A DNA stretch of 64,000 nt. It comes from [Clostridium] asparagiforme DSM 15981. GTDB taxonomy: Bacteria > Bacillota > Clostridia > Lachnospirales > Lachnospiraceae. The notes beneath the pieces are model-generated. The model searched no databases. It saw nothing but the letters and a program-made list of their open reading frames with translations, and was not told the origin of the DNA. This document shows, in pieces, positions 45,919 to 55,693 of this stretch; the stretch's first letter is position 1; the number at the start of each line of letters is the position of its first letter. The stretch lies in contig CP102272.1 in NCBI GenBank assembly GCA_025149125.1, forward strand, positions 248,001 through 312,000, given 5' to 3'. The position numbers were made by a program, and so were the translations under genes.

Positions 45919-46866
45919 ATGATCAATTATACTATTCGGCGGCTGTTGTCGGCGATTCCGACTCTGATTATCGTGGCGGTGATGGTATTTTTCCTGATCC
46001 GCTGCGTGCCGGGTAATCCGGCGCTGACCATGCTGAGCGACGACGCTACGGTGGAGGAAATTGCGGCCATGGAGGCCAAGATGGGGCTGGATCAGCCGGT
46101 GCCGGTCCAGTTCGCGAAATGGGTGGGAAACGCGGTCCGCGGCGACTTCGGCAGTTCGATTTATTACGATGAGCCGGCCATGAGCGTGGTGATGTCGCGG
46201 TTGGAATCCACCTGGATGCTGGTAATCATGGCAATGTTCTTCAGTATCCTGATCGGCGTGCCGCTTGGAATCACCGCGGCGGTTCACCGTAACGGGCCGC
46301 TGGATAAATTGTGTATGGTGCTGTCCATGATCGGAATCTCCATGCCCGGCTTCTGGCTGGCTTTAAACCTGGTGATTCTGTTCGCCATCAAGGTGCCTAT
46401 TTTCCCGGCAGTGGGCTACGCCTACATATCCGAGGGCGGGCTGGTGAAGTCCATGCGCTATCTGCTGCTTCCCGCCATCGCTCTGGGGCTGCAGCGCTCG
46501 GCCAGCCTGGCCCGCGTCACCCGATCCAGCATGCTGGACGTGTTAAACAGCGACTATATCCGCACCGCAAGGTCCAAGGGCCTGCGGGAGCGGGCCGTCG
46601 TGTACGTGCACGCGCTAAAAAACGCAATGAACCAGATTATCACACAGCTGGGCATTTCCATCGCCCATCTGTTGGGCGGAGCCATCGTGATGGAGAATGT
46701 GTTCAATATACCGGGGCTGGGCCGTCTGGCCTTTGATTCCATCGTGCGCCGGGATTACCCGGTGATCCAGGCCCATATCCTGTATGTGGCGTTCATCTAC
46801 GTGATTGTTAACCTGATTGTTGACCTGCTGTATAAATTCTTCGATCCCAGGATCGAGTACAAATAG
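45919..46866 (+). CDS. Dpp/Opp-type ABC permease, DppB-like
   Basis: 315 residues, six membrane segments. DppB-type pattern: YTIRRLLSAIPTLIIVAVMVFFLIRCVPGNPA at the N-terminus, the short external helix region to about 100, and the EAA loop LNSDYIRTARSKGLRERAVVYVHALKNAM that contacts the ATPase. AAGGATG precedes the ATG. The DppC-like gene starts 14 bases downstream. Confidence 0.94.
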   Translation: MINYTIRRLLSAIPTLIIVAVMVFFLIRCVPGNPALTMLSDDATVEEIAAMEAKMGLDQPVPVQFAKWVGNAVRGDFGSSIYYDEPAMSVVMSRLESTWMLVIMAMFFSILIGVPLGITAAVHRNGPLDKLCMVLSMIGISMPGFWLALNLVILFAIKVPIFPAVGYAYISEGGLVKSMRYLLLPAIALGLQRSASLARVTRSSMLDVLNSDYIRTARSKGLRERAVVYVHALKNAMNQIITQLGISIAHLLGGAIVMENVFNIPGLGRLAFDSIVRRDYPVIQAHILYVAFIYVIVNLIVDLLYKFFDPRIEYK

Positions 46867-46880
46867 GGGGTGAGGACGAC

Positions 46881-47720
46881 ATGGCAAAGCAGAGAAACTG
46901 GAGAAAATTCTTCGGCAGATATAACATGGTGCTGATTGGCGGAATCATGTTTCTGATCATGGTGACTGTGGCGTTTTTGGCCACGTCCATCGCTCCCTAC
47001 GATCCTCAGCATATGAATATGATGGAGAGCTTAAGGCCGCCAAGCGCCGCCCACCTGTGCGGCACCGACGAGTTCGGCCGGGACGTGTTTTCCAGGATTA
47101 TCTATGGCGCGCGGATCTCCCTGACTATTTCTCTCTCCGTGCTGGTGATGGTGGGGATTTTCGGGACCGTGCTTGGGATGCTGGCCGGATTCTATCACTA
47201 CGCGGATACGTTGATCATGCGCTTTATGGACGGTCTGATGGCGTTTCCCACCGTAATTCTGGCTTTGGTGATCCTGACGGTGCTGGGCTCCGGCATCCCG
47301 AACCTGGTGCTGGCCCTGTCCATTACCCAGCTGCCCAGAATGGTCCGCACGGTGCGCACCACGGTGATCTCAGCCAAGCAGCTGGAGCACGTGGAGGCGG
47401 CCCGGGCTATGGGGGCCTCGGACGCCCGGATCATGTTCCGCTATATTCTGCCCCTGTGCGTGTCCCCCATCATCGTCCGCCTTACGTTAATCATGGCGCT
47501 GACGGTGTTAAATGAAGCCAGCCTGACATTCCTGGGCGTGGGGCTTTCGCCGGATATCCCCAGCTGGGGAACCATCCTGTCCGAGGCCAGACAGCACATT
47601 TATACGTCGCCTTACCTGATCTTTCTGCCGGGCCTTGCGATCCTGTGGTCGGTCATGTCCCTAAACCTGCTGGGCGACGGCCTGCGGGATGTGCTGGATC
47701 CCAAATTATCGAAGAAATAG
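46881..47720 (+). CDS. Dpp/Opp-type ABC permease, DppC-like
   Basis: 279 residues, six membrane segments. DppC-type features: MFLIMVTVAFLATSIAPYDPQ, the LCGTDEFGRDVFSRIIYGARISL signature, EAA loop LEHVEAARAMGASDARIMFRYILP, and LTFLGVGLSPDIPSWGTIL. It is the second half of the channel with the DppB-like subunit. Confidence 0.95.
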   Translation: MAKQRNWRKFFGRYNMVLIGGIMFLIMVTVAFLATSIAPYDPQHMNMMESLRPPSAAHLCGTDEFGRDVFSRIIYGARISLTISLSVLVMVGIFGTVLGMLAGFYHYADTLIMRFMDGLMAFPTVILALVILTVLGSGIPNLVLALSITQLPRMVRTVRTTVISAKQLEHVEAARAMGASDARIMFRYILPLCVSPIIVRLTLIMALTVLNEASLTFLGVGLSPDIPSWGTILSEARQHIYTSPYLIFLPGLAILWSVMSLNLLGDGLRDVLDPKLSKK

Positions 47721-47733
47721 AGGAGGTTAAACC

Positions 47734-48705
47734 GTGAGCAAACGTGTATTGGATATCAATGATCTGAACGTCGGTTTTTCCTCCTACGGAGAGACCACAA
47801 AGATCGTGACGGATGTGAGCTTTCACATCGACGAGGGCGAGACCGTGGGTATCGTCGGGGAGTCCGGCTGCGGAAAGAGCATGACGGCGCTGTCCATTAT
47901 GCGCCTGATCAAATGCCCGCCGGGTTACATAAAAGGTGAAATCCGCCTGAACGGAAAGAACCTGCTGGAGCTGTCCGAGCGCCAGATGTGCGATGTCCGC
48001 GGAAAAGACGTATCCATGATTTTCCAGGAACCCATGACCAGCCTGAATCCTGTAATCACCGTGGGGAAACAGCTGATGGAGGTGTTCCGCAGCCATGAGA
48101 AAATGACCCGCGAGGAGGCGTGGAAGAAATCGGTGGAGGCGCTGGAGCTGGTAAAAATCGCCTCGCCCGAACAGCGGATGAAGGAGTATCCCCATCAGCT
48201 CTCCGGCGGTATGCGCCAGAGGGTGATGATTGCCATGGCCCTGTCCTGCCGCCCGCGGCTGCTGATCGCGGATGAACCGACCACGGCGCTGGACGTTACC
48301 ATACAGGCTCAGATTTTAAAGCTCATGCGGAATCTGAAGGAGACGCTGGACACCTCCGTCATGCTGATCACTCATGATCTGGGCGTGGTGCGGGAGGTCT
48401 GTTCCAGGGCGATTATATTCTACTGCGGGCAGGTCATCGAGGAGGGGCCGGTGGAGGAGCTGTTTGAGAACCCCTGCCATCCCTACACCCAGGGGCTGTT
48501 GAAGTCGCTGCCCGTGATGGGGAGCCGGGAACGGCTCTACGTGATACCGGGCACCGTGCCCAGTCCGGGGAATCTGCCGGAGGGCTGCGTGTTCAATCCC
48601 AGATGCGGTCACGCCACTGAAAAATGCAGAAGCTGCAGGCCGCAGATGACCGATATTTCCGACGGACACCGCGTCCACTGCTGGCTTTACGACAAGGAGG
48701 GATGA
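47734..48705 (+). CDS. Dpp/Opp-type ABC ATPase, DppD-like
   Basis: 323 residues, GTG start preceded by AGAGGAGG. Walker [10 protein letters not shown], signature [15 protein letters not shown], Walker [13 protein letters not shown] and H-loop [10 protein letters not shown] are complete. The C-terminal oligopeptide-transporter extension carries the Cys cluster [18 protein letters not shown] that in this family can hold an iron-sulfur cluster. Confidence 0.95.
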   Translation: MSKRVLDINDLNVGFSSYGETTKIVTDVSFHIDEGETVGIVGESGCGKSMTALSIMRLIKCPPGYIKGEIRLNGKNLLELSERQMCDVRGKDVSMIFQEPMTSLNPVITVGKQLMEVFRSHEKMTREEAWKKSVEALELVKIASPEQRMKEYPHQLSGGMRQRVMIAMALSCRPRLLIADEPTTALDVTIQAQILKLMRNLKETLDTSVMLITHDLGVVREVCSRAIIFYCGQVIEEGPVEELFENPCHPYTQGLLKSLPVMGSRERLYVIPGTVPSPGNLPEGCVFNPRCGHATEKCRSCRPQMTDISDGHRVHCWLYDKEG

Positions 48706-48708
48706 GGA

Positions 48709-49689
48709 ATGACGGATAAACAAGTGATCATGGACGTCAGGCATCTCACCAAATGGTTCCCCATCAAGCGGGGCCTGGCGTTAAAGACAGTGGGCAATGT
48801 GAAGGCTGTGGACGACGTGTCGTTCCAGGTGTACGAAGGGGAGACTCTGGGCCTGGTGGGAGAGTCCGGCTGTGGGAAGACCACGCTGGTGCGCTCCATG
48901 CTGCGCCTGATCGAGCCCACCGGGGGCGAGATTTTTTATAAAGGGGAAGATTTTCGAAAGCTGGATAAAAAACAGTTGAAGGGCAAGCGCAAGGACGTTC
49001 AGATCGTTTTTCAGGACCCCTTCGGGTCCCTGCACCCCAAGATGCGGATCCGCACGATTCTGGAGGAACCGCTGATCATCAACCACTATGGGGACAAAGA
49101 GGCGCGGATGGCCCGGGTGAAGGAGCTTATGCGCCTGGTGGACTTGAAGGAGGAGCAGCTGGACCGCTATCCTCACGAGTTTTCGGGAGGCCAGCGCCAG
49201 AGGATCGTGATCGCAAGAGCTCTTGCCACCAATCCGGGATTTGTGGTGTGCGACGAGCCGGTGTCCGCCCTGGACGTGTCCGTGCGGTCGCAGATTCTCA
49301 ACCTCTTAAAGGATTTGCAGAGGGATTTGAACCTCACCTATCTGTTTATCAGCCATGACCTCTCGGTGATCGAGTATATCTGCGACCGGGTGGTGGTCAT
49401 GTATCTGGGCAAGGTGGTGGAGCTGGCTTCCAGCGATCAGCTGTTTGCCGCGCCCATGCACCCCTACACCCAGGCCCTGCTCTCCGCGGTGCCCCAGGTG
49501 AGGCCGACCGGTAAGGTGGAAAAGATTTCGCTGGAGGGGGATATCCCCAGCCCCGCAAATCCGCCGTCAGGCTGCTATTTCCACGGGAGATGCAGATATT
49601 GTACGGAGGAGTGCAGGACGAACGCGCCGGAGCTTAGAGATCAGGGGGACGGCCATCTGGTCGCCTGCCACCGGTACAAAGCGGAATAA
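48709..49689 (+). CDS. Dpp/Opp-type ABC ATPase, DppF-like
   Basis: 326 residues. Walker [10 protein letters not shown], signature [15 protein letters not shown], Walker [14 protein letters not shown]-loop [10 protein letters not shown], and the C-terminal Cys cluster [15 protein letters not shown]. It starts three bases after the DppD-like stop and completes the importer, giving one receptor, two permeases and two ATPases. Confidence 0.95.
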   Translation: MTDKQVIMDVRHLTKWFPIKRGLALKTVGNVKAVDDVSFQVYEGETLGLVGESGCGKTTLVRSMLRLIEPTGGEIFYKGEDFRKLDKKQLKGKRKDVQIVFQDPFGSLHPKMRIRTILEEPLIINHYGDKEARMARVKELMRLVDLKEEQLDRYPHEFSGGQRQRIVIARALATNPGFVVCDEPVSALDVSVRSQILNLLKDLQRDLNLTYLFISHDLSVIEYICDRVVVMYLGKVVELASSDQLFAAPMHPYTQALLSAVPQVRPTGKVEKISLEGDIPSPANPPSGCYFHGRCRYCTEECRTNAPELRDQGDGHLVACHRYKAE

Positions 49690-49699
49690 GGAGGAAGAA

Positions 49700-50752
49700 A
49701 TGGGACGATTTAAAGAAATTATCATAGAGGCCGCGGCGCCCTACGAGCGTGGCGTCCAGTACGGCGAGCAGGCCAGGGAGGAGATCGGTCTCTGCATCGA
49801 GCGGTACAAGGAGCACTTCGCGGCCATGGGACGCATGAGCTGGGAGGAGGCGCGGGGCAGAGTGACTCCCATCCGCCAGCTGCTTTTAAAGGATTATCAG
49901 GACTGTCTTGCGGAGGTGGAGGGAATCGCCAAAGGGTCGGATACGGATTTTGTGGACCTGATGGTGCTCAACGCGCGCTACGAGTTTCTGCATTTTCCCA
50001 CCGAGGGGGAGTGCACGGCCTTTGCGCTGCTGCGGGAATCCACCGCGGACGGTTTGGTGTATGTGGGCCAGAACTGGGATAACCGTCCCTTTGTGCTGGA
50101 GCACACGCTGATCGTCCGGGAGACTGAGGAAAATGGAACCAGGATCATCGGCACCACCGAGGCGGGCCAGCTGATCCGCAACGGCATGAACTCCCACGGC
50201 CTGGGCATGTGCGCCAACAGCCTGAACTCCATATTTGACCGCGCGGGGGTGGGCGTTCCGGCCAATTTCCTGCGCCGAAAGCTGCTCTCGCTGGAGAGCC
50301 TGGACCAGATGATCGCCTGGCTGGTGAACGCGCCCAGAACCGTGTCCAACAATTACTGTCTGGCCTCGGCGGAGAACCGGGCCTTTGACGTGGAGGCCGT
50401 GCCCACCGCGCCATGGCTGCTTTTGCCGGAGGACAATATTCTGACCCACGCCAATCATCTGGTGGGGGACCGCACGGTGGACGCGTACCAGGGCATGAAG
50501 TTCAGGGGCGAGCTGCTCTATAAGCTGCTGGCTAAGAAGAACGGCACAATTACGGTGGATTATGTGAAGGAATGCCTGAAAAACCATGAGAATTACCCGG
50601 ATTCCCTGTGCGCCCACATGCTGGAGGGCGAGACGGAGATGCGGAAGATGTGGCAGACCAACGCTTCCATTATCTACAACCTGGATCAGCTGGAGATGGA
50701 TATCTGCTACGGGCCGCCCTGCCAGGGGGAATATGTGACATACACGCTGTAA
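49700..50752 (+). CDS. C45 acyltransferase/penicillin acylase-like hydrolase
   Basis: 350 residues, no signal peptide. It has the pattern of the autoproteolytic C45 (acyl-CoA:6-APA acyltransferase) family of N-terminal nucleophile hydrolases: C105 in TEGECTAFAL as the nucleophile after self-cleavage, VGQNWDNRPF, NGMNSHGLGMCANSLNS and the Asn/Arg-containing LTHANH. Members split or form amide bonds on acylated amino acids and peptides. AAGGAGG precedes the ATG, 10 bases after the DppF-like stop, so it is almost certainly in the importer operon. Substrate is inferred only. Confidence 0.85.
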   Translation: MGRFKEIIIEAAAPYERGVQYGEQAREEIGLCIERYKEHFAAMGRMSWEEARGRVTPIRQLLLKDYQDCLAEVEGIAKGSDTDFVDLMVLNARYEFLHFPTEGECTAFALLRESTADGLVYVGQNWDNRPFVLEHTLIVRETEENGTRIIGTTEAGQLIRNGMNSHGLGMCANSLNSIFDRAGVGVPANFLRRKLLSLESLDQMIAWLVNAPRTVSNNYCLASAENRAFDVEAVPTAPWLLLPEDNILTHANHLVGDRTVDAYQGMKFRGELLYKLLAKKNGTITVDYVKECLKNHENYPDSLCAHMLEGETEMRKMWQTNASIIYNLDQLEMDICYGPPCQGEYVTYTL

Positions 50753-50769
50753 CGGCTGGAGGGACGAGA

Positions 50770-51942
50770 TTGAAGGAGAAGCTGAGAACATATATTGATT
50801 CTATCTGCGGGGAGCTGTGCGGACTGGCCGACGACATTTTCGACCATCCGGAGTGCGGCGGGGAGGAGCGGTACGCCGTGGAACGGCTGACAAAGTTCCT
50901 GCGGGACCAGGATTTTACGGTTGAGACGGGGATCGCGGGACTTCCCACCGCCTTTCGGGCAATATACCAGGTTGGGACCGGCGGCCCGTCCATCGGCCTT
51001 TTGTGCGAGTACGACGCGCTAAAGGGCTTTGGGCACGGCTGCGGCCATCACATGCAGGGACCGGCGGTGCTGGGAGCCGCTGCCGCCCTGCGCCGCTGTC
51101 TGGGGGAGGATACCCCGGCAAAGATTGTGGTGTACGGGACTCCGGCGGAGGAGACGTCCATGGGGAAGACCATTATGCTGCGGGAAGGGTATTTCCGTGA
51201 TATCGATCTCGCGCTGATGACCCATGCCAATCCGGAGACCAACGTGGATGTGAAAAGTCTGGCCCTGCGCAGCTACCGGGTGCGTTTCCACGGGGTATCC
51301 GCCCACGCGGCCATCAAGCCGGAGGACGGGCGCAGCGCGCTGGATGCGCTGATGCTGGCCTGTCACGGCCTGGAATGCCTGCGGGAGCACGTGCGGGACG
51401 ATGTGCGGATGCATTACGCCATCCGCGAGACCAGTCCGCTGTCCAATGTGGTGCCCGATTTTGTGGAGGCCAGCTTTGTAATCCGTTCCTACAGCACGGA
51501 TTATATCGAAACGCTGGTGCCGCGGCTTAAGAAGGTGCTTCAGGGGGCGGCCATGATGACGGAGACATCCTGTGAGATCATTGAGAAATCCCATCTGGAC
51601 AGCAAAGTGCCGTCCTATATCCTGAATGACCGGATCATGGAAAATGCCAGGGCGGTGGACGCGCCTCAGCTGGGAGCTCCCCGTGAGAAAACCGGTTCCA
51701 CGGACTTCGGAAACGTGCTCCACACCTTGCCCGGGGCCTGCGTGCGGATCGCATTCGTGCCGCGCGGGACGTCCAGCCATTCGCAGGAGTACCTGGATGC
51801 GGGGAAGAGTGACGCCGCCCATTTGGCGGTGCGGCTGGCTGCGCAGATTCTGGCGCTTACCAGCTGGGATGTGATTGCGGATGAGGAGCTGCTGGAGCGG
51901 GTCAGAGTGGAATTTGCGGAAAATCTGGCGACGATGGGGTAG
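50770..51942 (+). CDS. M20-family amidohydrolase (AbgB/aminoacylase-like)
   Basis: 390 residues from a TTG start at 50770 with GGAGGGACGAGA in front; the longer open frame to the left runs over the C45 gene and is not expected to be protein. M20D metal motifs: HGCGHHMQGPAVLG (about 83-96), PAEET (about 121-125), MTHANPETN and a late SSHSQEYLDAGK with the conserved His. Members remove acyl groups from amino acids or hydrolyse p-aminobenzoyl-glutamate. Together with the C45 enzyme it suggests stepwise cleavage of the imported compound. Confidence 0.87.
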   Translation: MKEKLRTYIDSICGELCGLADDIFDHPECGGEERYAVERLTKFLRDQDFTVETGIAGLPTAFRAIYQVGTGGPSIGLLCEYDALKGFGHGCGHHMQGPAVLGAAAALRRCLGEDTPAKIVVYGTPAEETSMGKTIMLREGYFRDIDLALMTHANPETNVDVKSLALRSYRVRFHGVSAHAAIKPEDGRSALDALMLACHGLECLREHVRDDVRMHYAIRETSPLSNVVPDFVEASFVIRSYSTDYIETLVPRLKKVLQGAAMMTETSCEIIEKSHLDSKVPSYILNDRIMENARAVDAPQLGAPREKTGSTDFGNVLHTLPGACVRIAFVPRGTSSHSQEYLDAGKSDAAHLAVRLAAQILALTSWDVIADEELLERVRVEFAENLATMG

Positions 51943-51969
51943 CGCACAAGAAGCGAGGCGGTTTGGGAG

Positions 51970-52836
51970 ATGAAGGTTAGGAAACGGCTGGAGGGGCTGG
52001 CCAGAGAGGTGCTGTGGGACTGCGCGGCCGCATTTATGATCGCGGCGGGGTTGTCGGTATTTGCAGCCGGGGCGGATTTCGCACCGGGAGGCGTCAACGG
52101 GTTGTCTCTGATCGTCCGCCACCTGTTCGGGCTTCCCATGGGGGCTGTCAGCCTGGTGCTGAACGGGCCGGTGATTCTTGTGACCTACAAACTGCTGGGA
52201 CGGGATTTTCTGCTCAGGTCCTTAAAAAGTATGGTGATCTGCGCCGTTTTTATGGACTATGTGATTCCCTTTGTGCCGCCCTATCACGGGAACCAGCTTC
52301 TGGCGGCGCTGTTTGCGGGGGCGTTTAACGGGGCTGGGCTGGCGGTGATTTACATGCAGAATTCTTCTACCGGGGGAAGCGATTTCCTGATCATGTCCGT
52401 GAAGAAGCTGAAGCCCCACCTGTCCATCGGGCAGATCACACAGATCATCGATGGAAGCGTGATCGTGCTGGGAGGATTTGTGTTTCGCAATATCGAGGCG
52501 GTTTTGTACGGCATCGTCTGCACCGCCGTGACCACCGCGGTGATCGACCGGATCATGAACGGGGCCTGCTCCGGGAAAACGGTTATGATTATCACGGAGT
52601 CCGGCAGGCGGGTTGCGGCGGAGATCGACCGGGCGATGGGGCGGGGAGCCACCATTATGAGGGCCACCGGCGGTTACTCGGGGACACAGAAGGACGCGGT
52701 GCTTTGCGTGTGCAGCCACCGCCAGATTCCTCAGGTGCGCCGGGTGGTGCAGGGCCTGGACGGGAACGCCTTTGTGATTGTGGGGGAATTTACCCAGGTG
52801 TACGGAGAAGGATTCCAGAAATTGGAAGAGAAATGA
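51970..52836 (+). CDS. YitT family membrane protein
   Basis: 288 residues. Five or six membrane segments (about 15-190, with FAPGGVNGLSLIVRH, NSSTGGSDFLIM and VYGIVCTAVTTAVIDRI) followed by a cytosolic DUF2179 domain (about 200-288, KTVMIITESGRR, GATIMRATGGYSG). The role is unknown; related proteins have been proposed as transporters. It starts 27 bases after the M20 stop and probably is the last gene of the operon. Confidence 0.9.
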   Translation: MKVRKRLEGLAREVLWDCAAAFMIAAGLSVFAAGADFAPGGVNGLSLIVRHLFGLPMGAVSLVLNGPVILVTYKLLGRDFLLRSLKSMVICAVFMDYVIPFVPPYHGNQLLAALFAGAFNGAGLAVIYMQNSSTGGSDFLIMSVKKLKPHLSIGQITQIIDGSVIVLGGFVFRNIEAVLYGIVCTAVTTAVIDRIMNGACSGKTVMIITESGRRVAAEIDRAMGRGATIMRATGGYSGTQKDAVLCVCSHRQIPQVRRVVQGLDGNAFVIVGEFTQVYGEGFQKLEEK

Positions 52837-52866
52837 ACCAAAGCAGGGGAAATGGTTTGCAATAGA

Positions 52867-52916
52867 AAATGCCGGAGGCAGCAACCTTAGATAAGGGGAG
52901 CTGTCTCCGGCATTTT
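52867..52916 (+). terminator. Terminator after YitT, shared with the FAD gene
   Basis: AAAATGCCGGAG and CTCCGGCATTTT form a perfect stem around a 26-base loop with an internal CAG/CTG pair; ends in T residues on both strands. Confidence 0.88.
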
Positions 52917-52926
52917 GCCGTCGGAT

Positions 52927-54336
52927 TTATGCGTTGGCCTTGGCCAGGATGCTTCTGGCAACGCTGATTCCGTTGGCGGAAGCCTGCTGCAGGCCCCGGG
53001 TCACGGAAGCGCCGTCGCCGATGGCGCGCAGGCCGCGGACGCTGGTCTCGAAGTCGGCGTCCACTACCACCTTGTTGGAGTAGAACTTCACTTCCACGCC
53101 GTAGAGCAGGGTCTCGTCGCCGGCGATGCCGGGGGTGACCTTGTCCAGGGCCAGAAGCATTTCCTTGATGTCCGTCATGATGCGGTGGGGGAACACCAGG
53201 GAGAGATCGCCGGGCACTGCGTCCTTTAAGGTGGGGATCAGGTTGTTGCGGCACAGGCGCTCTTCTGTGGTGCGGCGTCCTCTCTGGAAGTCGCCGAAGG
53301 TCTGTACCATGATCCTGCCGCCGCAGAGCATGTTGGAGAGCTGGGCAATGTGCTTGCCGTACTCAATGGGCTCGTTGAAGGGCTTGGTGAAGTTCTTGCT
53401 CACCAGCAGGGCGAAGTTGGTGTTGTTGGTTTTGTACTCTTTGGACTTGTAAGCGTGGCCGTTGACCACGGCCAGTCCGTTCTCATAGTATTCGGTGGCC
53501 ACCTCGCCGGAGGGGTTGGTGCAGAAGGTGCGCACCTTGTCGTCGAAGGTGGGGGTGTAGTAAACCAGCTTGGCCTCGTAAAGGTTCTCGTTGAGGAACT
53601 TCATGACCTCGTCCCGGACCTCCACCCGCACGCCGATGTCCACGGTGCCCACCCGGGTCTCGATGCCGTGGTCGTTGCAGATGTGGGAGAACCAGTCGGA
53701 GCCCTCGCGGCCGATGGCGGAAACTACCTCGGGGGCGTAGCAGGTCTCGTTCTTGTCGGTGATCACGCCCTTCACCTGGCCGTCCTCAATGATGATGTCC
53801 TTCACCATGGTGTTGAACTCCATCCGGACGCCCTGGGCCAGCAGGTGCTCTTCCAGGCGGGTGTATATCTTGTAGCCCTCCTCCGTGCCGAGATGGCGGA
53901 TGGGGCATTCAATCAGCTTTAAGTTGGCGGTGATGGCTTTGCGGCGGATCTCCTCGATCTCCTTTTGCTTGTCCACTCCGTAAACGTTGGTGTCCGCTCC
54001 GAACTTCAGATAAATATTGTCCGACTCTTTTAAAAGCTCCACGGTCTTGTCGTAGCCCAGAATCTCCGGCAGATTTCCGCCCACATCCGGGGACAGGGAG
54101 AGCTTGCCGTCGGAGAAGGCTCCGGCTCCGGCGAATCCGGTGGTGATGGAACAGGGCTTACAGCCCACGCAGACCTTGGTGGTGCGCTTGGGACACACGC
54201 GTTTCTCGATGGGACGCCCTTTCTCGATCATCAGAATTTTCATATCCGGTTTCTGGCGGATCAGTTCGTACGCGCAGAAGATTCCGGAAGGGCCTGCGCC
54301 AATGATGATTACGTCAAAATTTGAAGATGAATTCAT
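52927..54336 (-). CDS. FAD-dependent oxidoreductase
   Basis: 469 residues. N-terminal dinucleotide-binding loop IIGAGPSGIFCAYEL (about 11-25), a Cys-rich stretch CPKRTTKVCVGCKPC near 48-62, then FAGAGAFSDGKLSLSPDVGG, and a C-terminal FAD motif RGLRAIGDGASVTRGLQQASANG. It belongs to the HI0933/FAD-dependent dehydrogenase-like group; the four or so clustered cysteines could hold a metal or iron-sulfur centre. Substrate unknown. AAAGGAG precedes the ATG on the minus strand. Confidence 0.88.
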   Translation of the reverse strand: MNSSSNFDVIIIGAGPSGIFCAYELIRQKPDMKILMIEKGRPIEKRVCPKRTTKVCVGCKPCSITTGFAGAGAFSDGKLSLSPDVGGNLPEILGYDKTVELLKESDNIYLKFGADTNVYGVDKQKEIEEIRRKAITANLKLIECPIRHLGTEEGYKIYTRLEEHLLAQGVRMEFNTMVKDIIIEDGQVKGVITDKNETCYAPEVVSAIGREGSDWFSHICNDHGIETRVGTVDIGVRVEVRDEVMKFLNENLYEAKLVYYTPTFDDKVRTFCTNPSGEVATEYYENGLAVVNGHAYKSKEYKTNNTNFALLVSKNFTKPFNEPIEYGKHIAQLSNMLCGGRIMVQTFGDFQRGRRTTEERLCRNNLIPTLKDAVPGDLSLVFPHRIMTDIKEMLLALDKVTPGIAGDETLLYGVEVKFYSNKVVVDADFETSVRGLRAIGDGASVTRGLQQASANGISVARSILAKANA

Positions 54337-54858
54337 AATAAAAACTCCTTTCAGGTTCAGGGTTCTGCCTGGTTTTTCTTTGGTGAAACATAAAAAAACC
54401 AGTATAAGAAATAGAAGCTTGTAGTCAACTATTCCGGTAGCTGGTAGAAACGTTCATCCGATTATGAGTTACGATTCACAGCTCCGCTGGAGGGCGCGGC
54501 TCTGTGAACCGCAACACGCTTTGCGATGCACAAAAATGGCGGAAAGCGCCATTTCGCGCTGTTGTCCTCGGGTTTTCTGTGAATTATAACGCTTATGAAC
54601 TTATACAGGCGTCACAACATTCCTTAGTTTAGCATAGTTTGTGTGGTTTCGCAAGAGTGCGGAGGCCTGGAAATGCCTTATTTTTCGGGGCTTTGGCGGG
54701 AATTAAGATGTCTTTAGAAAAACTTGCGGAAATAGTACAAAATTTGTCTCATATGTTAAGCTTTTTTCAAAGATTTCCGGGGCATGAGTGTGGTAAACTA
54801 AACATATGATAAACGAGGACAAGCTTGTTAGGAGGCTTTTTGAAAGGAGGGCGGCTTT
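54337..54858 (+). other. 522-bp gap with a palindromic repeat element
   Basis: No gene is seen. The left half holds the palindromic element at 54468-54590; the remainder is AT-rich and has no clear -35/-10 pair for the glycosyltransferase gene that follows. Confidence 0.6.
54468..54590. repeat. Palindromic MITE-like element
   Basis: GTTACGATTCACAG (54468-54481) and CTGTGAATTATAAC (54577-54590) are imperfect terminal inverted repeats (12 of 14 paired). Inside are an AAATGGCG/CGCCATTT stem (54534-54554) and a second CTGTGAA (54502-54508) that can fold back on the left end. No coding capacity. A similar 14-base end occurs at 60384-60397. Confidence 0.6.
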
Positions 54859-55566
54859 ATGAAGGTACTAAAAATGGTTCGGAGGCTGGCGATGGTGCTG
54901 CTGGTAATATGCGCGGGCTTATGCCTGGCGGTGGGCGTGAAGGGCTACCGGATGTATAAGGGCGCCCTGGCGCAGACCAGTCTGGCCGACAAGGTGGATT
55001 CCATTCGGGCGAGGGAGGATTACACCACATTTGAGGAGCTGCCGCCGATCTACGTGGAGGCGGTTCTCTCCGTGGAGGACCATCGGTTTTACAGCCACCC
55101 GGGGATCGATCCCATCGCCATCGGGCGGGCGGCGTTCAACGATCTGAAAGCCATGGCTTTTGTGGAGGGCGGCAGCACCGTCACCCAGCAGCTGGCCAAG
55201 AACCTGTATTTTTCCCAGGAAAAGGAACTGACCCGCAAGGTTGCGGAGGTGTTTATGGCCTTTGACCTGGAGAAAAATTACAGCAAAGAGGAGATTCTGG
55301 AGCTCTATGTGAACTCCATTTACTTCGGAAACGGTTACTACAGCGTGGCGGAGGCCAGCGAAGGATATTTCGGCAAGGCGCCCTCCGAGATGACGGAGTA
55401 CGAGAGCACGCTGCTGGCCGGAATTCCCAACGCGCCGTCGGTGTACGCGCTGACGGCCAACCCGGACCTGGCGGCCCAGAGACAGCGCCAGGTGGTGGAC
55501 CGGATGGTGACCTGCGGGTATTACACGGAGGTGCAGGCGCAGGAGACGCTGGCGGCGGGGATGTAA
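54859..55566 (+). CDS. Monofunctional peptidoglycan glycosyltransferase (GT51)
   Basis: 235 residues: one N-terminal membrane anchor (about 8-28) and a GT51 domain. The catalytic Glu is E73 in LSVEDHRFYSHPGID; the second motif GGSTVTQQLAKNLYF and the later LYVNSIYFGNGYYSVAEAS are canonical. There is no transpeptidase domain, so it polymerises glycan strands from lipid II without crosslinking. AAAGGAGG precedes the ATG. A terminator follows. Confidence 0.94.
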   Translation: MKVLKMVRRLAMVLLVICAGLCLAVGVKGYRMYKGALAQTSLADKVDSIRAREDYTTFEELPPIYVEAVLSVEDHRFYSHPGIDPIAIGRAAFNDLKAMAFVEGGSTVTQQLAKNLYFSQEKELTRKVAEVFMAFDLEKNYSKEEILELYVNSIYFGNGYYSVAEASEGYFGKAPSEMTEYESTLLAGIPNAPSVYALTANPDLAAQRQRQVVDRMVTCGYYTEVQAQETLAAGM

Positions 55567-55604
55567 GAAAATGTAAATAGAGCGCTTGGTGAGAGCGCGT
55601 TGAT

Positions 55605-55637
55605 CAACCCCCTGGGCCCGGCGGCCCGGGGGTTTTG
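55605..55637 (+). terminator. Terminator after the glycosyltransferase gene
   Basis: ACCCCCTGGGCC and GGCCCGGGGGTT form a GC-rich stem (one G-T pair) with T residues following. Confidence 0.85.
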
Positions 55638-55656
55638 ATGGTTTGGCGGTTGTGCC

Positions 55657-55685
55657 TTTACAATGGAAATATTCTCTGCTACAAT
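55657..55685 (+). promoter_or_regulatory. Promoter of pth
   Basis: TTTACA (55657-55662) and TACAAT (55680-55685), spacing 17; transcription start expected near 55692, immediately before a hairpin. Confidence 0.65.
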
Positions 55686-55693
55686 GTAAAAAC

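Noticed and set aside
51019..52122. Antisense open frame over the M20 and YitT genes
   Set aside because: Spans two real genes with clear motifs; no start signal or known domain.
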